A stretch of DNA of 64,000 nt from Alentia gelatinosa (GCA_950022655.1 OX465587.1:31313716-31377715), one strand, 5' to 3'. Positions 1 through 9,479 are shown, numbered from the stretch's first letter. The notes: generated by a model not told the origin, from the sequence alone. A program made the numbers and translations.

Positions 1-136
1 CGTATATATGTCGCGCAGAGAATATTTCCTCTCGTATACGCCTCGAATAGATATCTCGCCAGACGAAAGATTGTTACTGCCAAAAAGAGTATGCTTTGCT
101 TCAATTTCTGATAGAATGCCCAACAGTGAGAGAATT
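1..136. other. Left flank of the Ngaro element, no feature seen
   Basis: AT-rich sequence upstream of the first A repeat. I see no coding signal, splice site or recognisable repeat here. Confidence 0.5.
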
Positions 137-320
137 GGTAACCCATGGCCGTTGGTCAGGGGTGGTCATTGCTCCCCCTGACACGCCCCCTCGCGCACCC
201 TGCGCACTCCCCCCTGGTGTCGGTCACGTGAACCCCGCGGTCACGTGGCGCACCGCGTCTCTGACCTCCACCTCATTCTGCTCCTGTACTCCACTACGTT
301 CACACGTATTTTCTTTTCCC
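137..320 (+). repeat. Ngaro split direct repeat A1
   Basis: 184-bp left terminal repeat, repeated at 5045-5228. It begins ggtaacccatgg and ends in a pyrimidine-rich stretch (ttcttttccc). It contains several CACGTG-like and C-rich blocks. Confidence 0.92.
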
Positions 321-430
321 TCCATTTTGGCCTACTCTCCACGCCGTCTTCGATACTCCCCGAGTATCTGACCGTGCAGAGACAGTGTCTGAATACGGGT
401 AAAGTTCACGTGAATTACAGGACAGCTAGG

Positions 431-1552
431 ATGGCACCACCAACGACACGCGCTCAAGCGAGCGCCTCCACGACCACGGACCAGGCCTCGGAGTCAACTG
501 TGAGGGAGAGCGATCAGGTGGAGTCCGCGTCTCAGGCCGGAAGCCTCCGGTCGGCCCGCCTCGTGGCCGTAGAGACCGGACTCTCGGACATGAGTAGGAA
601 GTTGGACGCATTAATTCAACTACAGACACAACGGTCGACGGGACAAGCATCGCCCCCTACGGTTCGCTCAGTCGCCGAAGTAAGGACTCGGGACTGCGCC
701 GAGGATCAAGCCGGCCGCGCCATGCCTCCACCCCGCCAGCTACGAGACCGCTACGCAGGGGACCCGTATATCCAACGTGAGCTCGACCGTGAGGCCATCC
801 GCCACGACAAGACGGCTGGTAAGCTGCAGTCCGATATTCATGTTACCCGTTTGATCAGTAAACCGTACATGTTTGTGGATAGGGAGGGGGTTTACACGTT
901 GTCCCAGAAGCTTGAACTGAGGGGAACCCTGGGCCCCCTCGAGTACCTGAGTGCGTTTATTGGCTTGCTCGGGGATGACCGTGCGGTCGACCCCGTGGAC
1001 CGTGAGGCCATGTTCCGGCACTTACATCAAGTGTCAATCGACGCCCAGAGCCGGCCGTGGGCCGGAGTCAGGAGATGGTCTAACCACGTGTTCGACCAGA
1101 TCGAGGCCGGGAGGCTGTCGTGGTGCGATTACTCGCGGATCCAGGAGGAGCGAGTCCGACTCGCGATGACGACCGGGACCCTCACCAGCGGCGCCGACAC
1201 CGGGAAAGCCCGAGGACGGGAGTTGCCATGCCGGCAATTTAATTCGGAGAGGGGGTGCCGCCATAGGAGCGGTCACGATGACGGGCCCGTGAGATGGCTG
1301 CACGTGTGCTCGTATTGCGACTCCGTGGGGAGGCAATGCGGGCATTCGTTACACGCGTGCAACCGGAAACTCGGATATACGATGGGCTATGAGAACGGTC
1401 AGGCTGCGCCCACACCGGCACCCCGGCGAGCACCCCAGGCCGGACACGCACCCCAGGCCGGACACACGCCCCGGGCGGTCGACCCCAGAGCGGATGTGCT
1501 CCCCCAACACGGACACGGGGCAAAAAACGGCTACGGTGCGCCCCGCGAGTGA
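431..1552 (+). CDS. Ngaro ORF1, gag-like protein with Cys/His zinc motif
   Basis: Probable structural (gag-like) protein of the retroelement, about 373 aa from the ATG at 431. The frame is also open upstream to an ATG at 245, but 245-430 overlaps the terminal repeat, so 431 (MAPPTTRAQ) is the more natural start. The N-terminal third is low-complexity Ser/Thr/Ala/Gln. The middle contains a charged helical region. Near residue 265 there is a cysteine/histidine cluster of the form C-x-FN-x5-C followed by H, H-x-C-x2-C and C-x-H-x3-C; such CCCH-like motifs after an FN dipeptide are typical of DIRS/Ngaro gag proteins. The C-terminal tail has repeated APQAGH-type units (about 1430-1470). Assignment rests on position and the zinc motif. 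Confidence 0.75.
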   Translation: MAPPTTRAQASASTTTDQASESTVRESDQVESASQAGSLRSARLVAVETGLSDMSRKLDALIQLQTQRSTGQASPPTVRSVAEVRTRDCAEDQAGRAMPPPRQLRDRYAGDPYIQRELDREAIRHDKTAGKLQSDIHVTRLISKPYMFVDREGVYTLSQKLELRGTLGPLEYLSAFIGLLGDDRAVDPVDREAMFRHLHQVSIDAQSRPWAGVRRWSNHVFDQIEAGRLSWCDYSRIQEERVRLAMTTGTLTSGADTGKARGRELPCRQFNSERGCRHRSGHDDGPVRWLHVCSYCDSVGRQCGHSLHACNRKLGYTMGYENGQAAPTPAPRRAPQAGHAPQAGHTPRAVDPRADVLPQHGHGAKNGYGAPRE

Positions 1553-1777
1553 GCGGAGCGCACCCCCACACAGTCACAACACGTGCCTCCCCCCCCGGGC
1601 CCGGGGTCGTGGGGTGCAATCCACGTGATGTAACACCAGCGGGCCCTGTGATCTCCACCACCCCCAACAGGATTTCCGGTGACCGGACGTGGGCGGGGGT
1701 CGTAAAAGGAAGCGGCCCGGTGACCACTGCGGGCCCCCACCCCCTCACGTGGAGGGGGGACCACACGGGGGGTCCAC

Positions 1778-4447
1778 GTGACCACAACCGCCGGCCCACG
1801 TGGTCGGGCCCCGAACATAAACAACAACAACGAAGGGGACGGGACCCGCCACGTGGAGGACAGGTTCACCGCGCGGCCACCGCCAACCCACTGCGGTAGC
1901 ACGAGTGTTAGTGTTACCGCGCCGACTGAGGATCCAACTAACACTCCGGATTTCGGCGGACTAAAGGAAGTCTGCCGGACCGGAATTCCGTCGCCCGGAC
2001 TCCGGACGGACCCGGAGGCCTTCATGGAGCACAGGCGGGCCGAGTGGCCCCGCTTCACCGAGGCCGGCCCCCCGGCGCACGGCCACATCTACGAGGCGGT
2101 CCGGGCCTCGGGCCTGCCCAACGCCCTGTGCACAAAGATAACGCTGCCGACGGACCTCAAACTACGGGCGTGGGAGCACTACCTGACGGGCATGGAGGGG
2201 AAAGGGGAACTCCTCGGTTTCATAAGATACGGATTCCCCCTCGGCTACCTCGGGCCGGCCAGCGACACTCGGGACGTCCCCAACCATCCAAGCGCCACCG
2301 GATTCCCGAAGCAAGTCGGGGATTTTATCAGAAAGGAGAGTGGATTCTCAAACCTGATGGGACCGTTCACGGAGGCTCCCTTCGAGCCGTGGTGCCACGT
2401 TTCGCCGTTGATGTCCCGGGAGAAGCGCGGGTCCGAGGCCCGCCGCGTCATAACGGATATGACCTTCCCCCGGGACCGTAGCGTCAACGCGTACGTGATG
2501 AAGAACGCGGTTTACGGAGAAGAGCGCGAGCACAGCCTCCCTACGGTCGACGGTTTCGTCACCCGCCTCGTGGCCTCGGGGCCAGGGAGCTACATGGCGA
2601 CCATCGACATCTCGCGCGCCTATAAGAACATTAGGTGCGACCCCCTCGACTGGCCTCTGCTGTGTTTCCTGTGGGACGGCGGGTATTATTGTGATACGGC
2701 CATGCCGTTCGGCGCCCGCGCGTCCTCGTATCACATGCAGTGTGTGGCCGAGGCCATCGTGGGGATACTCGCCGGTAAGGGTGTCGAGGCCGCCATGTAT
2801 CTGGACGACCTCATCATACTGTCGCCTTCTCGGGAGAAAGCTGCCTCGGACTTTGCCATAGCCCGAGACCTGTTCGCCGAGCTCGGCCTCCCCGAGGCCC
2901 GGGAAAAGGCGCAGGCCTCTAGTCAGACCGTGCGCTGGCTGGGCATCGACATCAATGCCGCCGAGATGTCCCTCACCATCCCCCGGGACAAGTTGGAGGA
3001 CGTGCGGGAGCACGTTGGGGCGGTCGCCAGGAAGCGGTCGCTGACGAAGCGACAGCTTCAGTCCGTCCTCGGCAAAATCCTGCACGTCGCGAAATGCATC
3101 CGCCCGGCGAGGCCGTTCGTCAGCAAACTACTGGAGGCCCTACGGTCGATGGACGGGTTCTACATCAACGTAAGCTCGGACATGCGGCAGGACCTCCAGT
3201 GGTTCCTACGGTTTGCCGCCGGGTGGAATGGGCACGCCCTCATCCCTCGAGGGCCGGCGACAAAGTGCATCATGGTCGACGCCTGCCTCTCGGGCGTGGG
3301 GGGTACAGACGGCCGTGCGGCCTACGCGTGCCAGGTTTGTCCCATCAATGACCCCGTGGACTGCATTTCTGAGCTCGAGGCCCTGAACACAATCTATGCT
3401 CTCCACACGTTCCTCGGGGACCGTGATCGTGGGACCAGGATCGAAGTCTTCTGTGACAACATGGGGACCGTCCAGGCACTCACGTCGGGGCGGGCACGCA
3501 ACCGCGTTCTCGCCGAGTGTGCCCGACAGGCCTGGATGGTCCAGGCCAAGCTGCAAGTCGACCTGGTCTACACGCACGTCCCCGGGGTCCTCAACACGGT
3601 CGCCGACGCACTCAGTAGGGCCCACCTGTCCTCGAGGGATTTTAACAATGCTGCATGCCTGATGAGATATCATGATCTGTGGTCCGTGGTGCCTTGTAAT
3701 CATGCTTCATTCGTGCCTGTGCTTCGCCTGTCCTGCAGATCCGGCGCTACGCTCTCTCCAACGGAAGGCATCTGCGCGGCAGGCCGAGGCACGTGCCCCA
3801 GGCACGGTCGCGAACCAGAAGAGCGCCGTGTCCACCTACCTCGCCTTCTGCCGACGAACGAGGACCGACCCGCAGGCACCGTCCGTGAGTTTCATCACGG
3901 CCTTCCTCGAGTACCTCGCGGACCACGCCCCCTCGCCGGCGACCGTGGCCAACCAGCTCTCGCACGTGAGGACACACCTACGGCTCTCGGGCGGGGACGT
4001 TACGGCTACAGAGGACGTGAGGGTCAGGAGGGCCCTCGACGCCATGAGGAGGAACAAGGCCTACACACCAAACGTCAAGCCTCCGATCCCCATGGCCGCC
4101 CTCCAGGGGATCCTCGAGCTACTGTCGGACACGCCCCTCGACCTGACCCTACGGGCCGCGTTCCTCCTCCTGTACTACGCCGCACTGCGGCAGAGCGAGG
4201 TCGCCCCCCCTACGGCCAGGGCATTCGATCCGGTGCGACACCTCTCACGTGGGGACGTGGTGCTCACGGCAAATCACGTGGCGGTCCGCATCAAGGCCGC
4301 CAAGAACCTCCAGTGCGTGGGGGAGGAAAAACACGTGAGGCTCCAATCCTCCCCGGACCCGAGGTCGTGCCCGGTGACGGCCGTGAGGAATATGCTCGCC
4401 GCGGTCCCCACGCTGATACCGACGGATCCGTTCCTGCTCAACGCTGA
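1778..4447 (+). CDS. Ngaro reverse transcriptase-RNase H polyprotein (pol)
   Basis: Copies the element RNA into DNA and degrades the RNA strand. The RT core holds FPRDRSVN, then MATIDISRAYKNI (first catalytic Asp), MPFGARASSY, and the YLDD active site at about residues 341-344. RNase H follows: Asp 501 in the VDA motif, the ELEAL glutamate, the Asp of CDNMG at about residue 560, and ADALSR at about 610. Recognisable homology ends just after RNase H, near nucleotide 3640. The frame stays open to 4447, but that last 270-codon part runs out of frame over the recombinase ORF and is Arg/Gly/Pro-rich, so it is probably a by-product of GC-rich sequence. The start is uncertain: 1778 is the first ATG, but RT-like sequence begins later. 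How the recombinase in the next frame is expressed is unknown (frameshift, reinitiation or a small intron). Confidence 0.88.
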   Translation: MTTTAGPRGRAPNINNNNEGDGTRHVEDRFTARPPPTHCGSTSVSVTAPTEDPTNTPDFGGLKEVCRTGIPSPGLRTDPEAFMEHRRAEWPRFTEAGPPAHGHIYEAVRASGLPNALCTKITLPTDLKLRAWEHYLTGMEGKGELLGFIRYGFPLGYLGPASDTRDVPNHPSATGFPKQVGDFIRKESGFSNLMGPFTEAPFEPWCHVSPLMSREKRGSEARRVITDMTFPRDRSVNAYVMKNAVYGEEREHSLPTVDGFVTRLVASGPGSYMATIDISRAYKNIRCDPLDWPLLCFLWDGGYYCDTAMPFGARASSYHMQCVAEAIVGILAGKGVEAAMYLDDLIILSPSREKAASDFAIARDLFAELGLPEAREKAQASSQTVRWLGIDINAAEMSLTIPRDKLEDVREHVGAVARKRSLTKRQLQSVLGKILHVAKCIRPARPFVSKLLEALRSMDGFYINVSSDMRQDLQWFLRFAAGWNGHALIPRGPATKCIMVDACLSGVGGTDGRAAYACQVCPINDPVDCISELEALNTIYALHTFLGDRDRGTRIEVFCDNMGTVQALTSGRARNRVLAECARQAWMVQAKLQVDLVYTHVPGVLNTVADALSRAHLSSRDFNNAACLMRYHDLWSVVPCNHASFVPVLRLSCRSGATLSPTEGICAAGRGTCPRHGREPEERRVHLPRLLPTNEDRPAGTVREFHHGLPRVPRGPRPLAGDRGQPALAREDTPTALGRGRYGYRGREGQEGPRRHEEEQGLHTKRQASDPHGRPPGDPRATVGHAPRPDPTGRVPPPVLRRTAAERGRPPYGQGIRSGATPLTWGRGAHGKSRGGPHQGRQEPPVRGGGKTREAPILPGPEVVPGDGREEYARRGPHADTDGSVPAQR

Positions 4448-4700
4448 CAGGTCGCTAATAACGACGCGGTCGCTGTCAAAGGAGTGGGAGCGGCTCAACA
4501 CCACAGCAGGCCACCCCCCTAAGACCTACACTCTACACAGCCTGAGAAAGGCCGCCGCCACTCAGGCCTTCCAGGCCGGGGTCGCTGAACTCTCCATTCA
4601 ACGCTACGGGGGGTGGCGTTCAAATGCACACAGGGGATACATTAGGGACTCCAACGCACACGAGGTGAATGCGTCCCTCATACAGTCCCTCAACCAGTGA
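3672..4700 (+). CDS. Ngaro tyrosine recombinase/integrase
   Basis: Tyrosine recombinase of the lambda-integrase/Cre fold, used instead of a DDE integrase to insert the circular cDNA. The frame has the full catalytic set: Arg 173 in AALRQSEV, His 289 and Arg 292 in HSLRK, Trp 315 in GGWRS and the nucleophile Tyr 323 in GYIRD. The N-terminal half (about residues 45-125) resembles the SAM-like core-binding domain (SAVSTYLAFCRR, ATVANQLSHVRTHL). It ends at 4700, 55 bp before B1. It overlaps the pol frame by 776 nt in a different frame. The ATG at 3672 lies in non-conserved sequence, and a stretch ending cctgtcctgcag at about 3738 looks like a splice acceptor, so the true N-terminus may be fused to pol by splicing. 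No catalytic residue is missing. Confidence 0.9.
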   Translation: MICGPWCLVIMLHSCLCFACPADPALRSLQRKASARQAEARAPGTVANQKSAVSTYLAFCRRTRTDPQAPSVSFITAFLEYLADHAPSPATVANQLSHVRTHLRLSGGDVTATEDVRVRRALDAMRRNKAYTPNVKPPIPMAALQGILELLSDTPLDLTLRAAFLLLYYAALRQSEVAPPTARAFDPVRHLSRGDVVLTANHVAVRIKAAKNLQCVGEEKHVRLQSSPDPRSCPVTAVRNMLAAVPTLIPTDPFLLNADRSLITTRSLSKEWERLNTTAGHPPKTYTLHSLRKAAATQAFQAGVAELSIQRYGGWRSNAHRGYIRDSNAHEVNASLIQSLNQ

Positions 4701-4755
4701 CTCTCATCCCTCACAAACTTTTCTCCCTCCCACCTCGCCTCATTTTTATGGTCTT

Positions 4756-5044
4756 GGCGTTTTTTATACATCATATTGTATAACCATTATACCTCATATT
4801 GTATAACCATACTATTTGTTATACAACCATATACATAATTGACATACCATTATACCTGTCAATTACAAATATGTATATTATACGTAATTGACCTCTTTAT
4901 ATCTCTGTCAATTACTTTATCTACCTTATGTCATATTCATATTTACATATTAATATTCATGTCGGTAAAGGTATATAAAATTAAAATAAATTTTATTATT
5001 CCCAACTATCGACTCCTTCTTTGTGTTCAGGGATAGGGGTAATG
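4756..5044 (+). repeat. Ngaro split direct repeat B1
   Basis: 289-bp AT-rich repeat, repeated at 5268-5556 with an offset of 512. It abuts repeat A2 directly, as in Ngaro elements. It contains short internal near-repeats (catattgtataaccat twice). Confidence 0.92.
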
Positions 5045-5228
5045 GGTAACCCATGGCCGTTGGTCAGGGGTGGTCATTGCTCCCCCTGACACGCCCCCTC
5101 GCGCACCCTGCGCACTCCCCCCTGGTGTCGGTCACGTGAACCCCGCGGTCACGTGGCCCACCGCGTCTCTGACCTCCACCTCATTCTGCTCCTGTACTCC
5201 ACTACGTTCACACGTATTTTCTTTTCCC
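5045..5228 (+). repeat. Ngaro split direct repeat A2
   Basis: Internal copy of the left terminal repeat at 137-320. Near-identical; one substitution noticed. Confidence 0.92.
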
Positions 5229-5267
5229 ACCCACCCTCACCTCTCTTTCTTATCTCCTACTCCGTAG

Positions 5268-5556
5268 GGCGTTTTTTATACATCATATTGTATAACCATT
5301 ATACCTCATATTGTATAACCATACTATTTGTTATACAACCATATACATAATTGACATACCATTATACCTGTCAATTACAAATATGTATATTATACGTAAT
5401 TGACCTCTTTATATCTCTGTCAATTACTTTATCTACCTTATGTCATATTCATATTTACATATTAATATTCATGTCGGTAAAGGTATATAAAATTAAAATA
5501 AATTTTATTATTCCCAACTATCGACTCCTTCTTTGTGTTCAGGGATAGGGGTAATG
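5268..5556 (+). repeat. Ngaro split direct repeat B2 (right end of element)
   Basis: Copy of B1. Similarity stops at 5556 (gtaatg), which defines the right end of the element. Confidence 0.92.
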
Positions 5557-5927
5557 ATGGATATATCTACCGAAATTTATTGCTGCATGTTTGGGAAGGG
5601 ATATCTTGTCTGTGACGAAAAAAAGAAATAATATTTGGTAAATATGGTACTCTGGTGAAAAAGGATAACAGACTTTCTTCTCTTACATGCAAAGATGTTT
5701 ATTCGCAGACAGAGATTGTTCCACCAAAATGATTTAGATATTAATCAATTTCTGTGTGAACTAAAAAGGAAAATTAGGATAGGAAAAGCTAAGGAGGTAC
5801 GAACAAAGAAGGAGCATACTTATCATGACCAGCCCTCCACCCCCGATACCTTAGTGCATACATAATTTCTGGATGGTGTCTACCTGTCTTTTCAGTAGGT
5901 TCAGTTTGGCTGTCTCTATCTACTTTG
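5557..5927. other. Intergenic/intron sequence, no gene seen
   Basis: AT-rich, with stops in all frames and no sushi-like exon. If the sushi gene extends further upstream, its earlier exons are left of the Ngaro element or outside the window. Confidence 0.4.
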
Positions 5928-6094
5928 TAAGGCCACTAAAAAAAACCAACTTGTTTCTCATCACCGCGCGCATCAGAAAAAACGATTTTAGAAGATTTAA
6001 AGATTTATTTTTTTATAAATAAGATGAATTTTGATAGAAATTATGATAGGTATATGTATTCAGTATCAAATTAAAGCTCCTGATGTCAAGGATG

Positions 6095-6645
6095 TGTAGG
6101 GGTCAGGGCAGTCGAGCAGCGTTGTTTCACTTTAGAACTAGGTGGCACGAGTGCCGATCCCTGCTGTGCGGTATGGCCGGTGGACCCGCGTTATGCAAAT
6201 GCTACGGGTTCGCCCACATTACATAACTCAGCCACTATATAAGGCTGAGTCCACAGCGGGTTGACAGGACTTCTCGCGGTGCCTCTTTACGGAGTGAACG
6301 TCTGAAGCCTCACGTGTTGGTTAGGTTGTGTTGTAACGCCTTTCAACATTGAAGAGACCAGTATCTCTTCCCGCGCTAGTTAGTGCCCTGGAGCACTAAC
6401 GTATTGTAAAGTCTTTCCGTAATAAAAGAACGGTTAACTGAAACAGTCCGGAGTCTGGTTTTGTCTTCGTAGTTAAGTGGTAGTTGGTAGATCTAGTATC
6501 TCCCTCCCCTTTCCAGCGGGTAAAGCCGAACCCACCTGTACTAGCACGGTAAGTACAGGGTAGCGACTAAGGTCTCGGAACCTCTAGACGGCTGTCGATC
6601 GCGGAAAGTGGTAATACACTTTCAGCGACTAGAGGGAATGCTACA
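6095..6645 (+). mobile_element. Solo LTR of an LTR retrotransposon (551 bp), 4-bp TSD
   Basis: Begins TGTAGGGG and ends GCTACA (TGTA...TACA palindromic termini). It is flanked by GATG at 6091-6094 and 6646-6649. The related element at 17.9-18.2 kb shows the uninterrupted site (ggatgcatta on its opposite strand), so the insertion can be read directly. Internal signals fit a U3-R-U5 LTR: a TATA box (actatataag, about 6235-6244) and AATAAA at 6421. No internal coding region remains, so it is a solo LTR left by LTR-LTR recombination. Gypsy or Bel/Pao is likely from the TSD length, but unproven. Confidence 0.75.
6235..6244 (+). promoter_or_regulatory. TATA box of the solo LTR
   Basis: actatataag lies about 185 bp upstream of an AATAAA (6421), the usual U3/R arrangement of an LTR promoter. 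It is about 580 bp upstream of a sushi exon, so it could act as an alternative promoter; this is inference. Confidence 0.45.
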
Positions 6646-6819
6646 GATGCATTATACCCAGTAAAAATCAGGAAAACCAGCGTAAGCACACACCCCACAT
6701 AAGTGCATACTTTGGCTTCCCCTTTGGCACCCTCGTCATATTTTTCATGGCTTGGTGATGAGAAACAAGTTTGTTTTTTTTAGTGGCCTAAACATAACTT
6801 ACATATTTGTGACAAACAG

Positions 6820-7002
6820 GAAGTCGGTGCGCGCCCGTTCCTTCTCTTGCGCATGCGTCTCCGAGCACGACACTGACTGACGTCAACACCATTGTGACGT
6901 ATACCTGTGAAGTAGGCTACAGACCACGTGAGGCGGATGTGACGTCAGCGATCACGTGTCTACCCTCAAAGGACTGGTCGTACATTGAAGATTTCTGTAC
7001 AC
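6820..7002 (+). CDS. Sushi (CCP) domain exon 1 of membrane-anchored sushi protein (partial gene)
   Basis: Extracellular sushi/complement-control-protein module, a roughly 60-residue fold held by C1-C3 and C2-C4 disulfides. Exon of 183 nt (phase 1-1) between acceptor gacaaacag and donor GTAAGT. The translation shows the four cysteines in order: CAPVP, TIVTYTCEVGY, AITCL, then DW and EDFC. The V-x-Y-x-C-x-x-G-Y block, the ITC block and the Trp before the last Cys are the sushi signature. Joining to the exon at 11549 keeps the frame (split Pro codon). It is GC-rich compared with the introns. Earlier exons, including a signal peptide, are not found in the window. Confidence 0.78.
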
Positions 7003-7024
7003 GTAAGTAGGACTTCATGAAAGA

Positions 7025-7617
7025 CTAAAGGCGGGCGTCCACCAACCACGACAAGGTTACGAACAGCCCCGACAAGAAAGTTCCCGTCGGCGCCTTGTCG
7101 TAGCCTTGTCGTGAGAAGGGAAGCTCTGCGACAGCGTTGTCTTGGCGTGTCGTAGGTTGCATGCTCCACCTAAATATTCTAGCTAGACCTCTGCGACAAC
7201 CTCCCGACATGCCACAACACGCCATGACAACGCCATGACGCTCCCCTTAAATAAAGGGGGTCGTCCACCAACCACGACAAGGCTACGACAAAGGCTTTCC
7301 GACAAGGTCCACGACAGGCCTACGATTGGAAAGCGTGTCGTAGCCTTGTCATGGCTGGTGGACCCCAGTTCCCGACAAGAGTCTACGACAAGGCCACGAC
7401 AGGCTGCGACTGGAAGCTTGTCAGGGGCCTTCCGACAAGGCTACGACAATATCGAACATGTTCGATTCTTGCTACGACTGGACCTTTGTCATGGAGTGTT
7501 GTGGTTTCCTCGATATCACTGCTCTTCTCACGACAAGGCTGCGACAAGGTCCCGATAGGACTTTTCTTGACTGCTCTTGTCGTAGCCTTGTCGTGGTTGG
7601 TGGATGCCCCCCTTTAG
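7025..7617. mobile_element. TIR element with GGGCGTCCACC ends and many ACGACAAGG repeats
   Basis: The left end (ctaaaggcgggcgtccacc) and the reverse complement of the right end (ctaaaggggggcatccacc) match over about 45 bp, continuing into accacgacaagg. The interior is built from repeated acgacaaggctacgac words on both strands. A second internal start at about 7250 (aaagggggtcgtccacc) suggests two nested or tandem copies. A relative with the same GGCGTCCACC ends lies at 21260-21541. No coding capacity. Sits in the first sushi intron, 22 bp after the donor. Confidence 0.65.
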
Positions 7618-7754
7618 ACCCCAGATTGGCTGTAGTCAATAGTCTCATAACAATGAAATCCATTTGTGAGGGTTATTGTACCATTGGGGCCACCCATAGA
7701 TAAAGCAAACCAATTTTAAGAAGAAATTGCCCCCCCCCCCTTCCTTTTCTATTT

Positions 7755-7895
7755 TTCATCCCACCCCTGGTTTTCCCCCATAGTTTTAACATTGGGAACC
7801 CGTACTCAATGCCCGTGAAGTATCTAGAAAAAAAGGAGGGATTATGCCACAAATGTTAGGCAATTAGTCAATGTGAGGGGTGAATTAATATGCTA
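7755..7895. mobile_element. MITE of the TTATCTCACCCC family, degenerate
   Basis: Reads catcccacccctggttttcc, then cccatag, attgggaac, ctcaatgcc, and agtcaatgtgaggggtga at the far end. Better copies at 31406-31629, 45177-45306 and 48753-48893 have ttatctcacccc ends in inverted orientation. Preceded by a C homopolymer at about 7730-7740. Confidence 0.5.
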
Positions 7896-8189
7896 TTCAA
7901 ACCCGATGAGATACAAGCTCTGACCGTAAACTTCCATAGGTTTCCTCTATAATATGCATTAGATTAAAGAAGGGATAGATACGAAATTTCTTTTAACCCC
8001 GCCCCCTCCCCTCAGCCGGTATGTCCTCTGTGGATGTGGATGGCGCCATAATAAACCTATACACAGAGATGACAGTTTTCCACTTTTCCATCAGATTTTT
8101 TTTTTCAGTATATAAAATTCGTTTTACTTTTCTAAAGCTATGGTAATATTGATTTGGCCTCATTCACTACAATAAAACAGTACTATTGG

Positions 8190-9250
8190 TTTGAATATCC
8201 CCGCAAACTCTCATCCCTCACACCATGGATTATTCCGATATGCTTTCTGGTCTCTCTATGAGCCGTTGTCCATTTGCCGACAAAAACTATGTAGATTTTC
8301 TCTGTTTTCCTTAAGAGCCTATTCATATTTTGCGTCAGCAGTACAAAAGGTCCGCCGGTGGTTCCTGACTGTATATCGGTGATGGCCAATGGAAATGAGA
8401 ACAAAGAAAATCTACACCTTCTTTTGTCAGCCAATGGAAACAGGTCTTATAGCCATATTCCACTGGCCAACGAAAACGGCACCGATCTATCAACTTCTCC
8501 TAAAGGTCGGACAGTGGCGGTCAACGACGCCAAGTCGTTATCTAAAAATCGGTGAGGGTGTAGTGCACAAGCCCATTTCCATTGGCCGGTTTCCTGTTGC
8601 TGATCTTCAGTCAGGAACCTCTGACAGACTTTTGGCACTGCTGACCCAAAATCGGTCAGTGGAAACGACCTAGCTTGTGAAATGACCCACTACTTTTTCT
8701 GCTTAGACTATGCAATGTGGCACCACCTACCTCTGAATGAAAGCTTGGTCACTGAGTGAAATCTATAACCCTTGGCGATTTTTCTTTACCTTCGCACAGT
8801 CAGTAGCACCACTGACAGACTTTCTATGTAACTCTTAAAAGCCACACCCTTTTCGTTGACCAATGGAAACAGGCCTTATCTCAAAAAATCTCCGCCATTT
8901 TCGTCGGCCATAGGAAACAGGCATTATGCCTTGTTTCTGCCGCATTTAATAGGTCCACAACCACAGAACTGTCCTCTAAACACAATGACCATCGTGGTGG
9001 TGGCCTTATTGCATGATCTACGCATAATTAATCAGTGAACACCTCTCTGCATGCCTGTTTCCATTCCCGACTGCAGATCGGTGGCAAAAAGCCGGCCAGT
9101 GGAAAATGGCTTTGAGTATGCAAATTCCACATGAAAAATATGTCCACTTTTTTCTGACCCCAACTGACATTCATGCATACAAAAGGAATTCTTCTCGTTC
9201 GCACATGTCAGTCTGAGGCAGCTGACAGTGAACGTAGGTGAAGGGCGCAT
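8190..9250. repeat. Degenerate repeat element with recurring ccaatggaaac words
   Basis: Several copies of gccaatggaaa and its complement (ccattggccgg, ccactggcc) recur on both strands, with recurring tttgtcggcc and cactgacagac. A related fragment occurs at about 32580-32700 (tatggcaccacagacagact, cgttttcgtcggcc). This suggests an old foldback or tandem element. Short open frames are present but have no recognisable domain and lie across the repeated words. Confidence 0.4.
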
Positions 9251-9479
9251 TCAATATGCCATCCCGCAGCTTGTGTTCTGTCTGTACTTGTTTTTTGGAA
9301 GTGTCAGGTCCATGTAGCTGTAACGTAGCCCTGGGGAGAACTCACACAATGGGAAGAGGAAAGGTTGGCTATTGGTTTTTTAAGGATACCAAGGTCACGT
9401 CCAACACAAACTGAATCTGGAAATGATTCAAACTGTTGACCATCGATTACTTGTCATAACGCGAACAGTTGTAAACGTA

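Larger units (their letters stand above)
137..5556 (+). mobile_element. Complete Ngaro-type (DIRS order) tyrosine-recombinase retrotransposon
   Basis: Seen: a 184-bp sequence (A) at 137-320 and 5045-5228 and a 289-bp sequence (B) at 4756-5044 and 5268-5556. B1 and A2 abut, giving the order A1-ORFs-B1-A2-B2. Between them lie a gag-like ORF, an RT/RNase H ORF and a tyrosine-recombinase ORF, all open. This split-direct-repeat layout is the hallmark of Ngaro/PAT-type DIRS elements, which integrate through a circular intermediate by tyrosine recombinase instead of a DDE integrase. The coding part is GC-rich, whereas B is very AT-rich and like the host flank. A1 and A2 differ at only about one position (gtggcgc versus gtggccc) and B1 and B2 look identical, which argues for recent insertion. 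No target-site duplication is visible, as expected for the class. Ngaro versus another split-repeat clade needs a phylogeny. Confidence 0.93.
5931..6788. mobile_element. TAA-flanked DNA transposon (PIF/Harbinger-like, non-autonomous) carrying a solo LTR
   Basis: Terminal inverted repeats of about 35 bp: ggccactaaa...ttgtttctcatcacc on the left and its reverse complement ending at 6788. TAA lies on both sides (5928-5930 and 6789-6791). A 3-bp TWA target site and GG-initial ends fit PIF/Harbinger. A related copy sits at 17863-18238. Interior similarity to that copy is interrupted only by the LTR insertion at 6095-6645. No transposase frame is present. The right end lies 28 bp upstream of a sushi exon acceptor. 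Confidence 0.75.

Noticed and set aside
1239..2088. Minus-strand frames over the Ngaro coding region
   Set aside because: Shadows caused by high GC; no domain and opposite to intact ORFs.
137..5556. Classic LTR retrotransposon
   Set aside because: The repeats are split (A1, B1-A2-B2), and the element has a tyrosine recombinase and no DDE integrase or protease motif.
7235..7703. Frames of 81-107 codons inside the ACGACAAGG element
   Set aside because: Repeated words inside a non-autonomous TIR element; no transposase motif.
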